From Erwinia tracheiphila (lineage in GTDB: Bacteria > Pseudomonadota > Gammaproteobacteria > Enterobacterales > Enterobacteriaceae), in assembly GCF_021365465.1 (NCBI RefSeq), contig NZ_CP089932.1, positions 1,364,001 to 1,428,000 on the forward strand: a DNA stretch of 64,000 bases, given 5' to 3'. A model generated the notes under the pieces. That model had not been told where the DNA came from and did not search any database. It saw nothing but the letters and a program-made list of their open reading frames with translations. Position numbers and translations under genes: made by a program. Positions 18,104 through 28,239 of the stretch are shown piece after piece; the stretch's first letter is position 1; the number at the start of each line of letters is the position of its first letter.

Positions 18104-19387
18104 ATGACAACGACGCTAATGAAAATATCACTGTCAACGGCAGCGGCCGATCCGCGCTGGGGAGAAAAAGCGATCCTTACCAGCAACGACAGTGGATTCA
18201 CCATTCATCTTACGGGTGAGGATGAACTTGCCGTTATTCAACGCGCGGCGCGAAAAATTAATGGTCAGGGGATCCGTAACGTCAGCCTCAATGGTGAATG
18301 GGATTTGGAAAAAAGCTGGGCATTTTGGCAGGGTTTCCGCAGCCCTAAAGGCGAAAACCAGGTGGAATGGCCAACGCTTGATGCAGCCGATGCGGCGGAG
18401 TTCGAACATCGTTACAAAATTATTAACTGGGTGCGTGACACCATCAATCTTCCTGCAGAAGAACTGAGTCCTGAGCAATTGACTCAACGTGCGGTTGATC
18501 TGCTCAATGCGGTTGGCGGTGATAAAGTCAGTTACCGTATCACCAAGGGTGAAGATCTGCGTGAGCAAGGCTACATGGGGCTGCATACGGTTGGTCGCGG
18601 CTCCACACGCAGCCCGGCGTTACTGGTGCTGGATTACAACCCCAGTGGTGATGAGGCTTCGCCTGTCTTCGCCTGTCTGGTGGGTAAAGGTATTACATTT
18701 GACACCGGTGGTTATAGTCTTAAGCCCAGCGGTTCTATGGATTCGATGAAATCTGATATGGGTGGTGCAGCGACACTGGCTGGCGCACTGGCACTCGCCG
18801 TCAGCCGCGGGCTGAACAAGCGCGTTAAGCTCTACCTGTGCTGCGCTGACAATATGGTGAGCGGCAACGCGTTCCGCCTCGGCGACATCATTCGCTATCG
18901 CAATGGCAAAACGGTGGAAGTGATGAACACCGATGCAGAAGGGCGCCTGGTCTTGGCTGATGGTCTGATTGACGCCAGTCAACAGCGGCCAGAACTTTTG
19001 ATTGATGCCGCCACCCTGACCGGGGCTGCCAAAACCGCGCTGGGCAATGACTATCATGCACTGTTCAGCTTCGACGACAAACTGGCGCAGGATTTGTTAA
19101 GTTGTGCGGCCAGCGAGAACGAGCCTTTCTGGCGTTTGCCGCTGGCGGAGTTCCACCGAAACCATCTGCCATCTAATTTTGCCGATCTCAATAATATTGC
19201 GGCACCTTCTCATATGGCGGGGGCCAGTTCTGCGGCAGCGTTCCTTTCTTATTTTGTTGAGCGCTATCAGCAGGGATGGTTGCACATCGATTGTTCAGCG
19301 ACCTATCGTAAAAGTGCGGTTGACCAGTGGGCTGCCGGAGCAACCGGACTGGGCGTGCGCACCGTAGCCAATATCTTGCTGAAATAA
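18104..19387 (+). CDS. pepB: Peptidase B (M17 leucyl aminopeptidase family)
   Basis: 427 residues, the same as E. coli PepB when the ATG after AAGGAGCCATGCG is used; earlier in-frame codons lack this spacing. Cytoplasmic hexameric two-metal aminopeptidase acting in peptide turnover. Motifs: [15 protein letters not shown] (metal Lys/Asp) and [14 protein letters not shown] (signature). Complete. In relatives it ends the isc operon; here it follows iscS directly. Confidence 0.97.
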   Translation: MTTTLMKISLSTAAADPRWGEKAILTSNDSGFTIHLTGEDELAVIQRAARKINGQGIRNVSLNGEWDLEKSWAFWQGFRSPKGENQVEWPTLDAADAAEFEHRYKIINWVRDTINLPAEELSPEQLTQRAVDLLNAVGGDKVSYRITKGEDLREQGYMGLHTVGRGSTRSPALLVLDYNPSGDEASPVFACLVGKGITFDTGGYSLKPSGSMDSMKSDMGGAATLAGALALAVSRGLNKRVKLYLCCADNMVSGNAFRLGDIIRYRNGKTVEVMNTDAEGRLVLADGLIDASQQRPELLIDAATLTGAAKTALGNDYHALFSFDDKLAQDLLSCAASENEPFWRLPLAEFHRNHLPSNFADLNNIAAPSHMAGASSAAAFLSYFVERYQQGWLHIDCSATYRKSAVDQWAAGATGLGVRTVANILLK

Positions 19388-19460
19388 TTCTTACTGCAAA
19401 TATGCCGGACGCATCATCGCATCCGGCATATTTGCTCTTGCCGCTGACGGAACCCATCTG

Positions 19461-20240
19461 ATGAATCAAAATAACCAGCGTCTGGAAGAGGTGTTAAAAC
19501 TGGCGGCGACGGAACCCGCTCATCGCCCGGAGTTTTTTACTTTACTGATGGACGCCAGCGTGTGGGTGCCCGGCGAAAGTTTGGACGAGGCGCACCGTGT
19601 TTCAAATCCGGCAACGGTGAATTTACGGCACTGGAAGAAAGAGGATGGTAGCCGCATTATTCCTTTTTTCACCTCGGCCAGTGCGATGGAGCAGGCTGTC
19701 AGTGATGAGCAGCCGTTTCTGGTCATACCGGTGCGAACGCTGTTCGCCATGACAAAGGGGGAAACTCTGTTTCTTAACCCGGAACTGCCGTCGGGTAAAG
19801 AATTTACGCCAGCAGAAATCCAACATTTGTTAACTGATAATGGCAATGCCCTCACTCAGCATCGCGTGCTGGAAGGAGGAACTGCGCTGCTGCTTTCCGG
19901 GGTGACCGAGCCGCCGACACAAATGCTCAATTCACTTATCGGTCTGTTTACAAAATATAAGCAGGTTCGCCGGGCATTTATTGCGCATATTAAAGAATCT
20001 TCTGAAGAAGCACCCAATCTGTTGATTGGGATTGAAGCTGACAGCGATATTGCCACGATTATTCAGGCGGCAGGCAATGTGGCAACCGACACACTTATCG
20101 GTGACGATCCGGTTGATCTTTGCCAGGTATCTGAGGGTGAAGCGGGTATCAGTCATTTCTTTACCGCGCACATCACCCCCTTTTATGAACGCAAATGGGG
20201 AAGCTTTCTGCGCGAATTCAAAGCGGGTGCTCAATCCTGA
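19461..20240 (+). CDS. sseB: SseB family protein (serine sensitivity enhancer)
   Basis: 259 residues, cytoplasmic. Belongs to the SseB family named from E. coli, where overexpression changes serine sensitivity; the biochemical role is unknown. N-terminal SseB domain (LEEVLKLAATEPAHRPEF, then VIPVRTLFAMTKGE) and a conserved C-terminal domain (LIGIEADSDI). It is adjacent to pepB and convergent with sseA, as in E. coli. Complete. Confidence 0.93.
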   Translation: MNQNNQRLEEVLKLAATEPAHRPEFFTLLMDASVWVPGESLDEAHRVSNPATVNLRHWKKEDGSRIIPFFTSASAMEQAVSDEQPFLVIPVRTLFAMTKGETLFLNPELPSGKEFTPAEIQHLLTDNGNALTQHRVLEGGTALLLSGVTEPPTQMLNSLIGLFTKYKQVRRAFIAHIKESSEEAPNLLIGIEADSDIATIIQAAGNVATDTLIGDDPVDLCQVSEGEAGISHFFTAHITPFYERKWGSFLREFKAGAQS

Positions 20241-20283
20241 CGATTTGCTGAGTATCATTTTACACATGCGTTAACAAAAGAGG

Positions 20284-20326
20284 TGAGCAGGGTAATTCCT
20301 GGTATTAAAAGTGGACACCCTGCTCA
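20284..20326. terminator. Inverted repeat between convergent sseB and sseA
   Basis: TGAGCAGGGT and ACCCTGCTCA form a perfect 10-bp stem with a 23-base loop between the two stop codons. It is a plausible bidirectional terminator but lacks a strong T-run. Confidence 0.5.
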
Positions 20327-20341
20327 TCATGTATCACCATG

Positions 20342-21190
20342 TTATTCGCCGGGGCTGATGGGCAAATCGTTGCGGCTACCCCATTCTCCCCATGAACCGT
20401 CGTACAGCCTGACATTTTTTGCGCCTAACGTATTGAGCGCCAAAATAAGAACAGCTGCCGTTACGCCCGAACCGCAGCTAGCCACGGTGGGTTCAGCTGG
20501 ATTGATGCAATGCTGTTGAAAAATTTTTTTCAGCGTCTCAGCTGGCTTTAACTGACCATTTTCCACCAGCTCATTCCAGGGCAAATTATGGCTGCCGGGA
20601 ATATGACCACGTCGTAAACCGGGTCGTGGCTCATCCACTTCTCCCCTGAAACGGTTCGCCGCTCTGGCATCGACCAGTTGCGTACTGCCTTCATGACTAA
20701 TCAGCAGTACATCCGTAACGTTAACCGTTGTATGAGGGTCAAAACTGGCGCTGAACTCCCCTTCGGGCAGCGTGACGATCCCCTTTTCTAACGGGTAACC
20801 TGCTTCTCTCCAGCCTTTCAGGCCACCTGCGAGGATCGAAACATGCTGTGTGCCAGATTGGCGCAGCATCCACCAGGCGCGGGGGGCGGAAAAAAGATTC
20901 CCTTCATCATATACCACCAGATGTCTGTCACTGTTGATGCCAAGTTGCCGCATGGCAACGGCAAAAGATTCAGCACGGGGTAGCATATGGGGATAAGGCG
21001 AACTATGATCGGAAAGCGCCTCAATATCAAAGAAAGGGGCATTGGGTAAATGTTGGTTCAGATATTCGGCGTGAATGTCACGTCCCCGATCCTGACCTGG
21101 CGGTAACATACGCGCATCAATAATCTGAATGTCATTATCAGAATAATGTTTCGCCAGCCAGTCGGCGGTTACAAAGAAGGTGTTGGTCAT
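20342..21190 (-). CDS. sseA: 3-mercaptopyruvate sulfurtransferase
   Basis: 282 residues (E. coli 281) from the ATG giving MTNTFFVTADWLAKH. A longer frame exists up to 21301, but it has no similarity to the family. Two rhodanese domains; the catalytic Cys lies in the C-terminal loop VASCGSGVTAAV. Transfers sulfur from mercaptopyruvate to thiols or cyanide in the cytoplasm. Complete; the AT-rich island begins just upstream. Confidence 0.95.
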   Translation of the reverse strand: MTNTFFVTADWLAKHYSDNDIQIIDARMLPPGQDRGRDIHAEYLNQHLPNAPFFDIEALSDHSSPYPHMLPRAESFAVAMRQLGINSDRHLVVYDEGNLFSAPRAWWMLRQSGTQHVSILAGGLKGWREAGYPLEKGIVTLPEGEFSASFDPHTTVNVTDVLLISHEGSTQLVDARAANRFRGEVDEPRPGLRRGHIPGSHNLPWNELVENGQLKPAETLKKIFQQHCINPAEPTVASCGSGVTAAVLILALNTLGAKNVRLYDGSWGEWGSRNDLPISPGE

Positions 21191-21541
21191 CGTGGCCTCG
21201 TTGGTTGTGCTGGTATACAAAGTGTTAACTATACTGGCAGGTAGTACAAGACATCGCTGGCATTCATCATTTAAAGGTAGAAACGGCATTATCTTTCGCA
21301 AGGGGGCATATCAATATAAAGGGTAAGAATCTGAGCAAGAAGATCAAATGTTGTGGAATAAAACGGATTATTCGTATGAAAAGAAAGTGATTTTTTTATG
21401 TTGACGTTATGTTCGTCAGGTATTTTTTTGAAGTAAAATATCGTTTTTTGAAAGTTAAAAAAATATAACTATTTAATATAAATGAAGATTTATGGGGTGA
21501 TGTTGATATTTTTATCTTCTAAAATTAACGGAGATTTTACT

Positions 21542-23342
21542 ATGGGTTCGCCAACGAAAGTGTCATCTAAATATTGCAGCTATAAAGAAAAATTACTACT
21601 AAAAAATAACAGAACCATTAAAACACAGTCTGACTATAGACATGAAAAAAAATTATTTACTAAGCAGATCGAATATATCAAGAATAATCCTGGGTTGCAC
21701 AGTGGTAATATAAAAAGGCATTGTTTAAGTAATATCTTTCTGAGATGTATCCCGGATACAGTGTGTGCGGTAAAGTTTATTTGTGATGGGGTATTAAAGA
21801 TCCCATCGCAAAATTCTTCTGTTCAACGAATTGGTCATTTCACAGGTAATTCTCTGTGTAAAAGTGTGAGCGAGAACGGGGATGCGAACGAAGTTATTAG
21901 CAATAACTCGAATAATCTTCACTGCTATAAAGGTAAATCGCTTTACCGACGAGGTGGAAAAAAAGAACTGATTTTTCTAAAATAAAAAATACAGGAAGTA
22001 AAAAAGAAAAAACAGATGAAATCAAAAAAAATAATATAAAAATGGACGCAGATGTTTCTGATGAAACTAGTCTGTTGAAAAAGGATTATCAAGAAAAAAA
22101 AGAGGCATTTTTACAGGTGGTAATAATTTTTTCGGTGTTGATGCTGTACCAGTCACAATAAATGAAAATGAAGTTCTGAACAATTTTCCTTTTAGTAAAT
22201 TTATTTATCATGATAACCAAAAAAAAGAAATTTTAAATAAATTGGTAAATAGAATTATAGATCATGGTTTTTCACAAAATGATGACAGAGCTAATCTCGA
22301 ATATATTACAAGAATAATCAGTGCCGATGAGCCAATCCTACATTCAGTGTTCAAAAAACCAGAAATAAAAGGCCTTGGGTTGGATGACTGGAACGATGAT
22401 AAAAAAGATTTTTTAGAAATTACTGTGGGTGAAAACGGAGAAAAAAGAACTATATCTAAAGATGAATTTATTAAATTCTCTGCATCCGAGCGAGGAATGA
22501 TTATATTGCGTAACGCACTGGATGAAAATATTGTTGCAGGGTTAATTGATAATAGTTCAGAAAAAATAACCAGTTTTTCCGAAAAGGAGTTTCTTAACGC
22601 TGATGGTGACGTTGAAGGCAGGTTTCTATTGTTAGTAACTGAAAAAAATAATGGAGGAGTGACATCTGAAAAGGATGAGACTAAGAATAAAAAATCTGGA
22701 GAGCTTATAACGTTTGGTATAAGTCCTGAAATAGCGAGGCTGATTAGTGATTTTATGCACACGGAATATTTAAGAGATTCGAATAAGTTCACTATTAACG
22801 ATCTCTCCGTAAGCAAAAACTATGCAGCGATGCTGGCAGACTTTACCTCTGAAGAGGAAAAAATAATTTTACATAAAAGGTTGGGTGATGAAGTCACACC
22901 TGTTGAGCTAAAAAATTCGTTATCTGTCCCAGAGAGGGCTGCTTTTTACAGCCGGGATCCCTTAACGGGTGTGAGGACAGAGATTCTCATCAGGTTGCAT
23001 AGAGAGAAGTATGATAATTCTGATATAGATACATTTATTTACTTAAAACCCACTGAAAAGAAGAATATTTATTCTACGTACAAAGTTGAAAATAATAAAG
23101 TAGAACAACTGGGTAAAAATGTCTTCCTGAATGAGGAAACCCTCTCATGGCATTATGAAGATACTCCGAAAGAAGAAAGTATTGAGATCGATTTTGTTGA
23201 AGGTAATAAGCAGGTAGAGCTTTATGGTCGTTATTATAATGCAAAAATGAATGGCAAAGACAAATATGTTATCGAAGTTTTAAGGAATGATGGTGTGAAG
23301 CGAGAAATTCCGCTGTACCAGGAACCTTTATCAAAGAAATAG
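21542..23342 (+). pseudogene. Large AT-rich effector-like gene, N-terminal part in three frames
   Basis: I do not recognise the family. From the ATG at 21542 (good AACGGAG site) a polar, Ser/Asn/Lys-rich N-terminus runs to 21985 in frame 2. After an A7 tract (21958-21964) the sense continues in frame 1 (RTDFSKIKNTGSKKEK). After an A8 tract (22094-22101) it continues in frame 0 (GIFTGGNNFFGVDAVPVTIN) without a stop to 23342. Both changes equal the loss of one A. The C-terminal part (VELYGRYYNAKMNGKDKYVI, EVLRNDGVKREIPLYQEPL) looks like a beta-rich module. There is no signal peptide. The polar start and size suggest a secreted effector, but that is inference. Confidence 0.55.
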
Positions 23343-23373
23343 CATCTTTCGACAAATCATTATTATTCTGTAT

Positions 23374-25731
23374 TTGATCATTGCTAATGAAAACCTTATT
23401 AATAAAATAGCCACAGATGTTAGCGATGATTATACGTATTTTACGTTAGGTAATAATAACAATAAATATTACGGTAATGGGGGTATATATAATAAGGTTT
23501 ATAAAAACACAGAGGTGAATTATATTTTATCCAGATATGTGGAAATGAATGGAAAAATTGTCCCTGTAAGAAATAAGAAGCACGCAGTTCAGGGGGCATT
23601 GTATGAGGTTTTTAACACAATGGATCCAACGGCAGGTTACCCCATTGAATGGGATGGCAGACGTTGGCTATTTGAATCGCCAACATCAATGCATGTATCA
23701 GATAAATTAAAAAACAGTATCACACCTGATATGTACGAAAAGAATATTGATACGAGTTTACTCTCTTCACCTAACGATGAGGGGCTAAGGCAAGACAGTG
23801 AAAATAACAAATATATAAAGATAAATGATAACTTTGTTCGTATTATTCAAGGCAAGACGCAATACTTTATCAGGAAGGAAAACGGAGAGAAATTATATCT
23901 TGAGTTAAGAGATGGCAAGTTCTTCCCGGAAAATATGGTACCTAAAACGGGCGGAAAGATTTTTAAGCGGAATGTGGGAAGTGATTGTCCTGATTGGCAG
24001 AAACTTTATGATCAACTGGGAGATATTGCAAGTAAAGATAAAATTATTACCGTACGTCATCGTGGGGATTCAGATACAAATGTAGCTGAAAACAGCCTCA
24101 GTGCGTTCAGGCTCTCATATAAAATGTGTCGTCCAGCAATAGAAACAGATGTTCTGTTAACTAAAGATAATCAGCCTGTGATATTTCATGATGTCAGAAT
24201 AGGTAAGATGATGGAACCCACTTATGACCCCGACAGAAACACGGGGTCAAATGTCCTTCTCAGCCAAATGATGTTAGCTGAACTTAAAAGAAAACCACTT
24301 CTTGATCCAAGAAGGCGGCCTACAAGAGACACAATCATTACGGTAGAAGAGTTACTCAGGGATTACCGTGAACAAAATGGACAAGCCTTGCTCTATCTCG
24401 AAGTAAAAGAGCCTAAGCTTATTATGCGTGTGGCGAAAATTATTACTGATGAGGCCAAGTCAGATCCTACTTTAATTAAAAGAGTTATCGTTAAATTCAA
24501 TATGGCAGAGTATCCAACCTATGTTGATTGGGTTGCCGGGTTAAGGGATATTGGGGCAGATATTAATATTATGGCAAACCCTGTAATGAGTCCTGCTGCG
24601 GCAGAAAGAATTAATAAACTGCCTGAGTCTGCTATCGCGAAACCCGAGGGTGACCCTTTGCACGACAACGCAAGCAGGGCTGTTTATTGGTGGTCCTCTG
24701 CTCATGGACAGAATGTTCCTAACGTTGAGATTGTTATTAAAAACTCAAAAAGTGGATTTATAAAAACACAACATATCCCATCCGTACAAGGCGGTTATGA
24801 CAGGCCAGAAAACCTTTACATGAATAATACTATTCCTGGTTCACCTGCCTATATGATTGCCATTGTGAAAAAAAATGGCAAGCCTTTAGGTACTTATGTA
24901 CCCGTAGGCGATCGCATTATGTGGAGAGATGACGTTGTGTCGGGTGTTACTGTACCTAATACTTCTAATCATAAAAAAAGAATTGATATTACCAAAGCCT
25001 ATTACAACAACGATTCCCAATGTTGCTACAGCCTGAAGGACAGGTTGGCCAAAAATGAACTTGAAGATATTAGAGAAAATCTCGCATGGAATCGGGCAAT
25101 TGGTGCTAATGTCATCACTGCCGACGATACTGACAGTATTGATAATTATTTTGCGAAGAGAGGTAATCTGGACAAGATTTCAATACCGAATCCACACTAT
25201 CCAAGGCAAAGTATGCAATCAACCCTCGCCTGGGCATTGCAATATTGGTCTACCCCGGACGGGGTAACGGCAAAATTTAAAGGTTGGGGCGGCGGTTCAT
25301 CACCGTTGATTTGGAATGGTCAGGTGTGTATATACGATAACAGCTATTCAAAATACCCATGGGTTTATGCATGCAAGTACGCTGACAAAATTAGTTATAG
25401 TAATAAACTCAAAATGAGGGTAATTGAAAATGTTAAATACGGTGCTGTAAATCAAATTTACTCTAATGATGATAAATTCTGTCTTAGTGGAAGAGATGGA
25501 GATACTTCATATCTGAAATTTACTTCTAACTGCAACCCTGAAAATACTGAAACACATTTCTGGCATACGGAAAACTATAAATTACGCAATTTATACACCG
25601 GAGATGATACAAAATACATCGAGTTTTATCGGGGGGGAGTTTATTATGGTATTGCATATGGGTTGCTTAGAAATACAAATACGCCAGACGATTGGGCAAG
25701 CTGGTATCTGGAAAAAATAGAAGAGGAATAA
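23374..25731 (+). CDS. GDPD-domain protein (possible toxin/effector C-terminal half)
   Basis: 785 residues from TTG; the frame is open further upstream, so it may be the continuation of the preceding gene after one more shift. Residues about 215-620 contain a glycerophosphodiester phosphodiesterase-type domain. Its motifs are TVRHRGDSDTNVAENSLSAF (catalytic His, Arg, Glu), AIETDVLLTKDNQPVIFHD (Glu/Asp metal ligands, second His), LYLEVKEPK and ANVITADDTDSI near its end. The N-terminal part has a module YPIEWDGRRWLFESPTSMHV. A roughly 150-residue tail with several Tyr, Trp and Cys is unassigned and could be a binding domain. No signal peptide is seen. Likely phosphodiester or lipid hydrolase; target unknown. 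Confidence 0.65.
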   Translation: MIIANENLINKIATDVSDDYTYFTLGNNNNKYYGNGGIYNKVYKNTEVNYILSRYVEMNGKIVPVRNKKHAVQGALYEVFNTMDPTAGYPIEWDGRRWLFESPTSMHVSDKLKNSITPDMYEKNIDTSLLSSPNDEGLRQDSENNKYIKINDNFVRIIQGKTQYFIRKENGEKLYLELRDGKFFPENMVPKTGGKIFKRNVGSDCPDWQKLYDQLGDIASKDKIITVRHRGDSDTNVAENSLSAFRLSYKMCRPAIETDVLLTKDNQPVIFHDVRIGKMMEPTYDPDRNTGSNVLLSQMMLAELKRKPLLDPRRRPTRDTIITVEELLRDYREQNGQALLYLEVKEPKLIMRVAKIITDEAKSDPTLIKRVIVKFNMAEYPTYVDWVAGLRDIGADINIMANPVMSPAAAERINKLPESAIAKPEGDPLHDNASRAVYWWSSAHGQNVPNVEIVIKNSKSGFIKTQHIPSVQGGYDRPENLYMNNTIPGSPAYMIAIVKKNGKPLGTYVPVGDRIMWRDDVVSGVTVPNTSNHKKRIDITKAYYNNDSQCCYSLKDRLAKNELEDIRENLAWNRAIGANVITADDTDSIDNYFAKRGNLDKISIPNPHYPRQSMQSTLAWALQYWSTPDGVTAKFKGWGGGSSPLIWNGQVCIYDNSYSKYPWVYACKYADKISYSNKLKMRVIENVKYGAVNQIYSNDDKFCLSGRDGDTSYLKFTSNCNPENTETHFWHTENYKLRNLYTGDDTKYIEFYRGGVYYGIAYGLLRNTNTPDDWASWYLEKIEEE

Positions 25732-25777
25732 TGTATATAAGTGTTAACTTGATACTCACCGAATGACAATTTGTAAC

Positions 25778-25820
25778 CAGATACGGCGAATGATGGAAGT
25801 TTCGTCGTATCTGTTTTTTA
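25778..25820. terminator. Terminator between the GDPD gene and the LacI-type gene
   Basis: CAGATACG ... CGTATCTG with a run of six T and more AT after it, in the space between convergent genes. Confidence 0.8.
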
Positions 25821-25922
25821 GCACTGTGTTTATTATTATGTACGATAAGTGAAAAAATTTCAAATTTGCTTAACATTAGTAAAATATATTATGTCGCTAA
25901 TGTGTTCATATTGAGGCCCGCT

Positions 25923-28082
25923 TCAATATTTTGCTAGTCTGGCATTGATTTTCTGGATGCTATCGACAATGTTAAGTTTTCTATCAATAATTTGAATTAT
26001 CTCACCGCCTATAATATCTTCAGCCTTGTGTAAATCAAAATACTTTCCATCGTCAAACGCATTTTCACGAATGCCACAGATTGAATTTTTTTCTACTAAT
26101 GAAATCCACGGATAACAATCTATAATTTTTGCATTGTTGTACTGATGACGAGAAGCTGAACTTCCTCCAAGCAGAACGATCTGTTCAATAATTGTGGGGG
26201 AATAGAGCCATTGTAAAAATAAAGCAGACTGTGTTTTTTTGACAGAACTCTTTATCACTCCAATTGATCCTCCTCCTAGTAAAGGCTTGCTTCCGGGTAC
26301 GATAGAATACCCGATGGTTGAGGAAAGCTCGTTACCTGCAACATTTGATAATAAGTTATTATAGACAAGCAGCATGACAAGATTACCTTGTTCAAAATGG
26401 GTAATTGCATCTTTCCACCAGTTACTATTGATACGTAAGTTATGGTCCAGGCTGGTCAGATATTGTTTAAGCACATCTTCTGCTATCTGTTGATCAAGTT
26501 GTGCGGGCGGTTTTTTATTTAACAGTCGTCCACCTTTAGCGTAGTAGCGCAGTAAAAACTCTGTAGCTATTACTTCTGTTCCCCCCGTATTGACGCATGA
26601 GCCTGTTGGTGTTATTTCACCTTGTCTTTGAAGTTCTGAAAAAAATAAAGATAGCCTGTCAAATTGCTCGAAACTCTCAGGTACATTCATAGATTGTCGA
26701 AATTTTTCAAAATATATTCTCCTGATTTTCTGGTCTTCAAACAGGTCCCTACGGTAAAAAAGCATCTGAGCACTGGAGTCAAAAGGTATAGCATAAGTAA
26801 TATTATTAACTTTACTATATCTGTTAGTTATTTCATTTGGGAAGTCATCAAGAAGATAGGATAAATCTGGTGTTAGTTTTTTTAATGGTTCAAAAATTTC
26901 TTTCGCTAACACTGGCAACGTTGCTATATCTATTCTTATTAAATCGTATTCGATAAACTTTCTCGGGTTTTTTGTAATTTCAATAAAATTATTGAATGGT
27001 GTTTTAGTTATTTCAACGTTAATTCCCGTTATTCTAAAAAAATGCGGTAATAACTTTTCGAGTACATCTGTCGTTGGACTCGGGATAGTGAGGATCTTTA
27101 TTTTATCTGGGAAGTCTTTAAGATCGTTTTTTGAATAAAAATGTCGATAGTTATCGTTGTATTTGGGCTGTATGTTATTCTTCTTATTTGAGGCGCCTGT
27201 TAATTTTTCAGCCAGTTCTACTCCGAATGTTTCATAATTTATTGAGGAACAGTAAATATTTTCTTCAAGGCGTAATTCTTCACCGGAAAATGTATAGATG
27301 GGAGGGCAGCTCAGATTAGAACTAAGCTGACTTGCATTTTTAAGGTGGCGAACTTTATCAAAATCGGAACAGACGATAACATCAGGTACAGAATCTTGAA
27401 AAAATCGAAAAGCAGTTCTGTGACATTCAGAATCGGTACAAGAGTAATGCTGTAATTTTATATTTTTCCCTCTGGAAAGTGCCATATTCAAATGTTGCAT
27501 AAATTTTTTCATATTCGAATATTTTTCAGGCTCGGTAAACACACCAATTTTTTTATACCCTTTCTTTAAAATTTCTGCAGTGAGATGATTGATTTCATTT
27601 TGGTGTTCGATGTTAAAATAACATTTTGTTCCGGTTGGCTCTCTGTAAATGAACAGGATCTTTTCCTGCGAAATTGAGAGTTGCTTATAATATATATCAG
27701 CGGCAGACAGACAGCTCACCACAATAACTCCCTGGCATTGGTGGCTTGCCAGAAGTTTTACCTGTTTTTTTTCGATATCTTGATTATCGTTAGTTATAAA
27801 TATTTCAACATGATAGTCATGTTTCGATAAGATATTATTAACACCACTATAAAGGTCATGATAGCGCTCTGCGCGCAAATTAGGTACAACCAGCGCAATG
27901 CGTCTGGAGCTTCCCCCACGTAGCGTTTGTGCCTGCACATTGACCTGATAGCCAAGTTGTTCGGCTGCTTTTTTAACGGCACTGATTTTAACTGCACTTA
28001 CATTGCCGCGTTTGTTGAGGACATTCGAAACAGTTCCATGTGAAACCCCTGCCAGCCTGGCTATATCTTTGATTGTTGCCAT
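25923..28082 (-). CDS. LacI-type regulator fused to an extracellular-type solute-binding domain
   Basis: 719 residues from the ATG giving MATIKDIARLAGVSHGTVSN, about twice the usual LacI length. LacI helix-turn-helix and hinge (about 1-60), then a type 1 periplasmic-binding-like sugar domain (about 60-320: RRIALVVPNLRAERYHDLYS, CQGVIVVSC). A second, SBP-type sugar-binding domain follows (about 335-700: YDLIRIDIATLPVLAKEI, ITYAIPFDSSAQMLFYRRDL, GYSIVPGSKPLLGGGSIGV). No signal peptide is present, so both ligand domains are cytoplasmic. Divergent from the PhnP-like and MFS genes, which it probably controls. Such double sensing is uncommon; function is inferred. Confidence 0.8.
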   Translation of the reverse strand: MATIKDIARLAGVSHGTVSNVLNKRGNVSAVKISAVKKAAEQLGYQVNVQAQTLRGGSSRRIALVVPNLRAERYHDLYSGVNNILSKHDYHVEIFITNDNQDIEKKQVKLLASHQCQGVIVVSCLSAADIYYKQLSISQEKILFIYREPTGTKCYFNIEHQNEINHLTAEILKKGYKKIGVFTEPEKYSNMKKFMQHLNMALSRGKNIKLQHYSCTDSECHRTAFRFFQDSVPDVIVCSDFDKVRHLKNASQLSSNLSCPPIYTFSGEELRLEENIYCSSINYETFGVELAEKLTGASNKKNNIQPKYNDNYRHFYSKNDLKDFPDKIKILTIPSPTTDVLEKLLPHFFRITGINVEITKTPFNNFIEITKNPRKFIEYDLIRIDIATLPVLAKEIFEPLKKLTPDLSYLLDDFPNEITNRYSKVNNITYAIPFDSSAQMLFYRRDLFEDQKIRRIYFEKFRQSMNVPESFEQFDRLSLFFSELQRQGEITPTGSCVNTGGTEVIATEFLLRYYAKGGRLLNKKPPAQLDQQIAEDVLKQYLTSLDHNLRINSNWWKDAITHFEQGNLVMLLVYNNLLSNVAGNELSSTIGYSIVPGSKPLLGGGSIGVIKSSVKKTQSALFLQWLYSPTIIEQIVLLGGSSASRHQYNNAKIIDCYPWISLVEKNSICGIRENAFDDGKYFDLHKAEDIIGGEIIQIIDRKLNIVDSIQKINARLAKY

Positions 28083-28239
28083 AAATAACCTCTTAAATCC
28101 GACAATACCCATCCTACCATCAGTGCATCAATAGCAACAAATCTGTGAGGGGTGTAAAACATTAGAATTTGCATAATTGACACGTACCAAAAAAAGTTTC
28201 TCCTGATTAACATTGAGCAGCAGTACCGTCTGAGAATTA

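Noticed and set aside
28139..28239. Specific LacI operator palindrome between the divergent genes
   Set aside because: Several weak AT-rich symmetries exist, but none stood out enough to call; a TTGACA at about 28177 lacks a matching -10.
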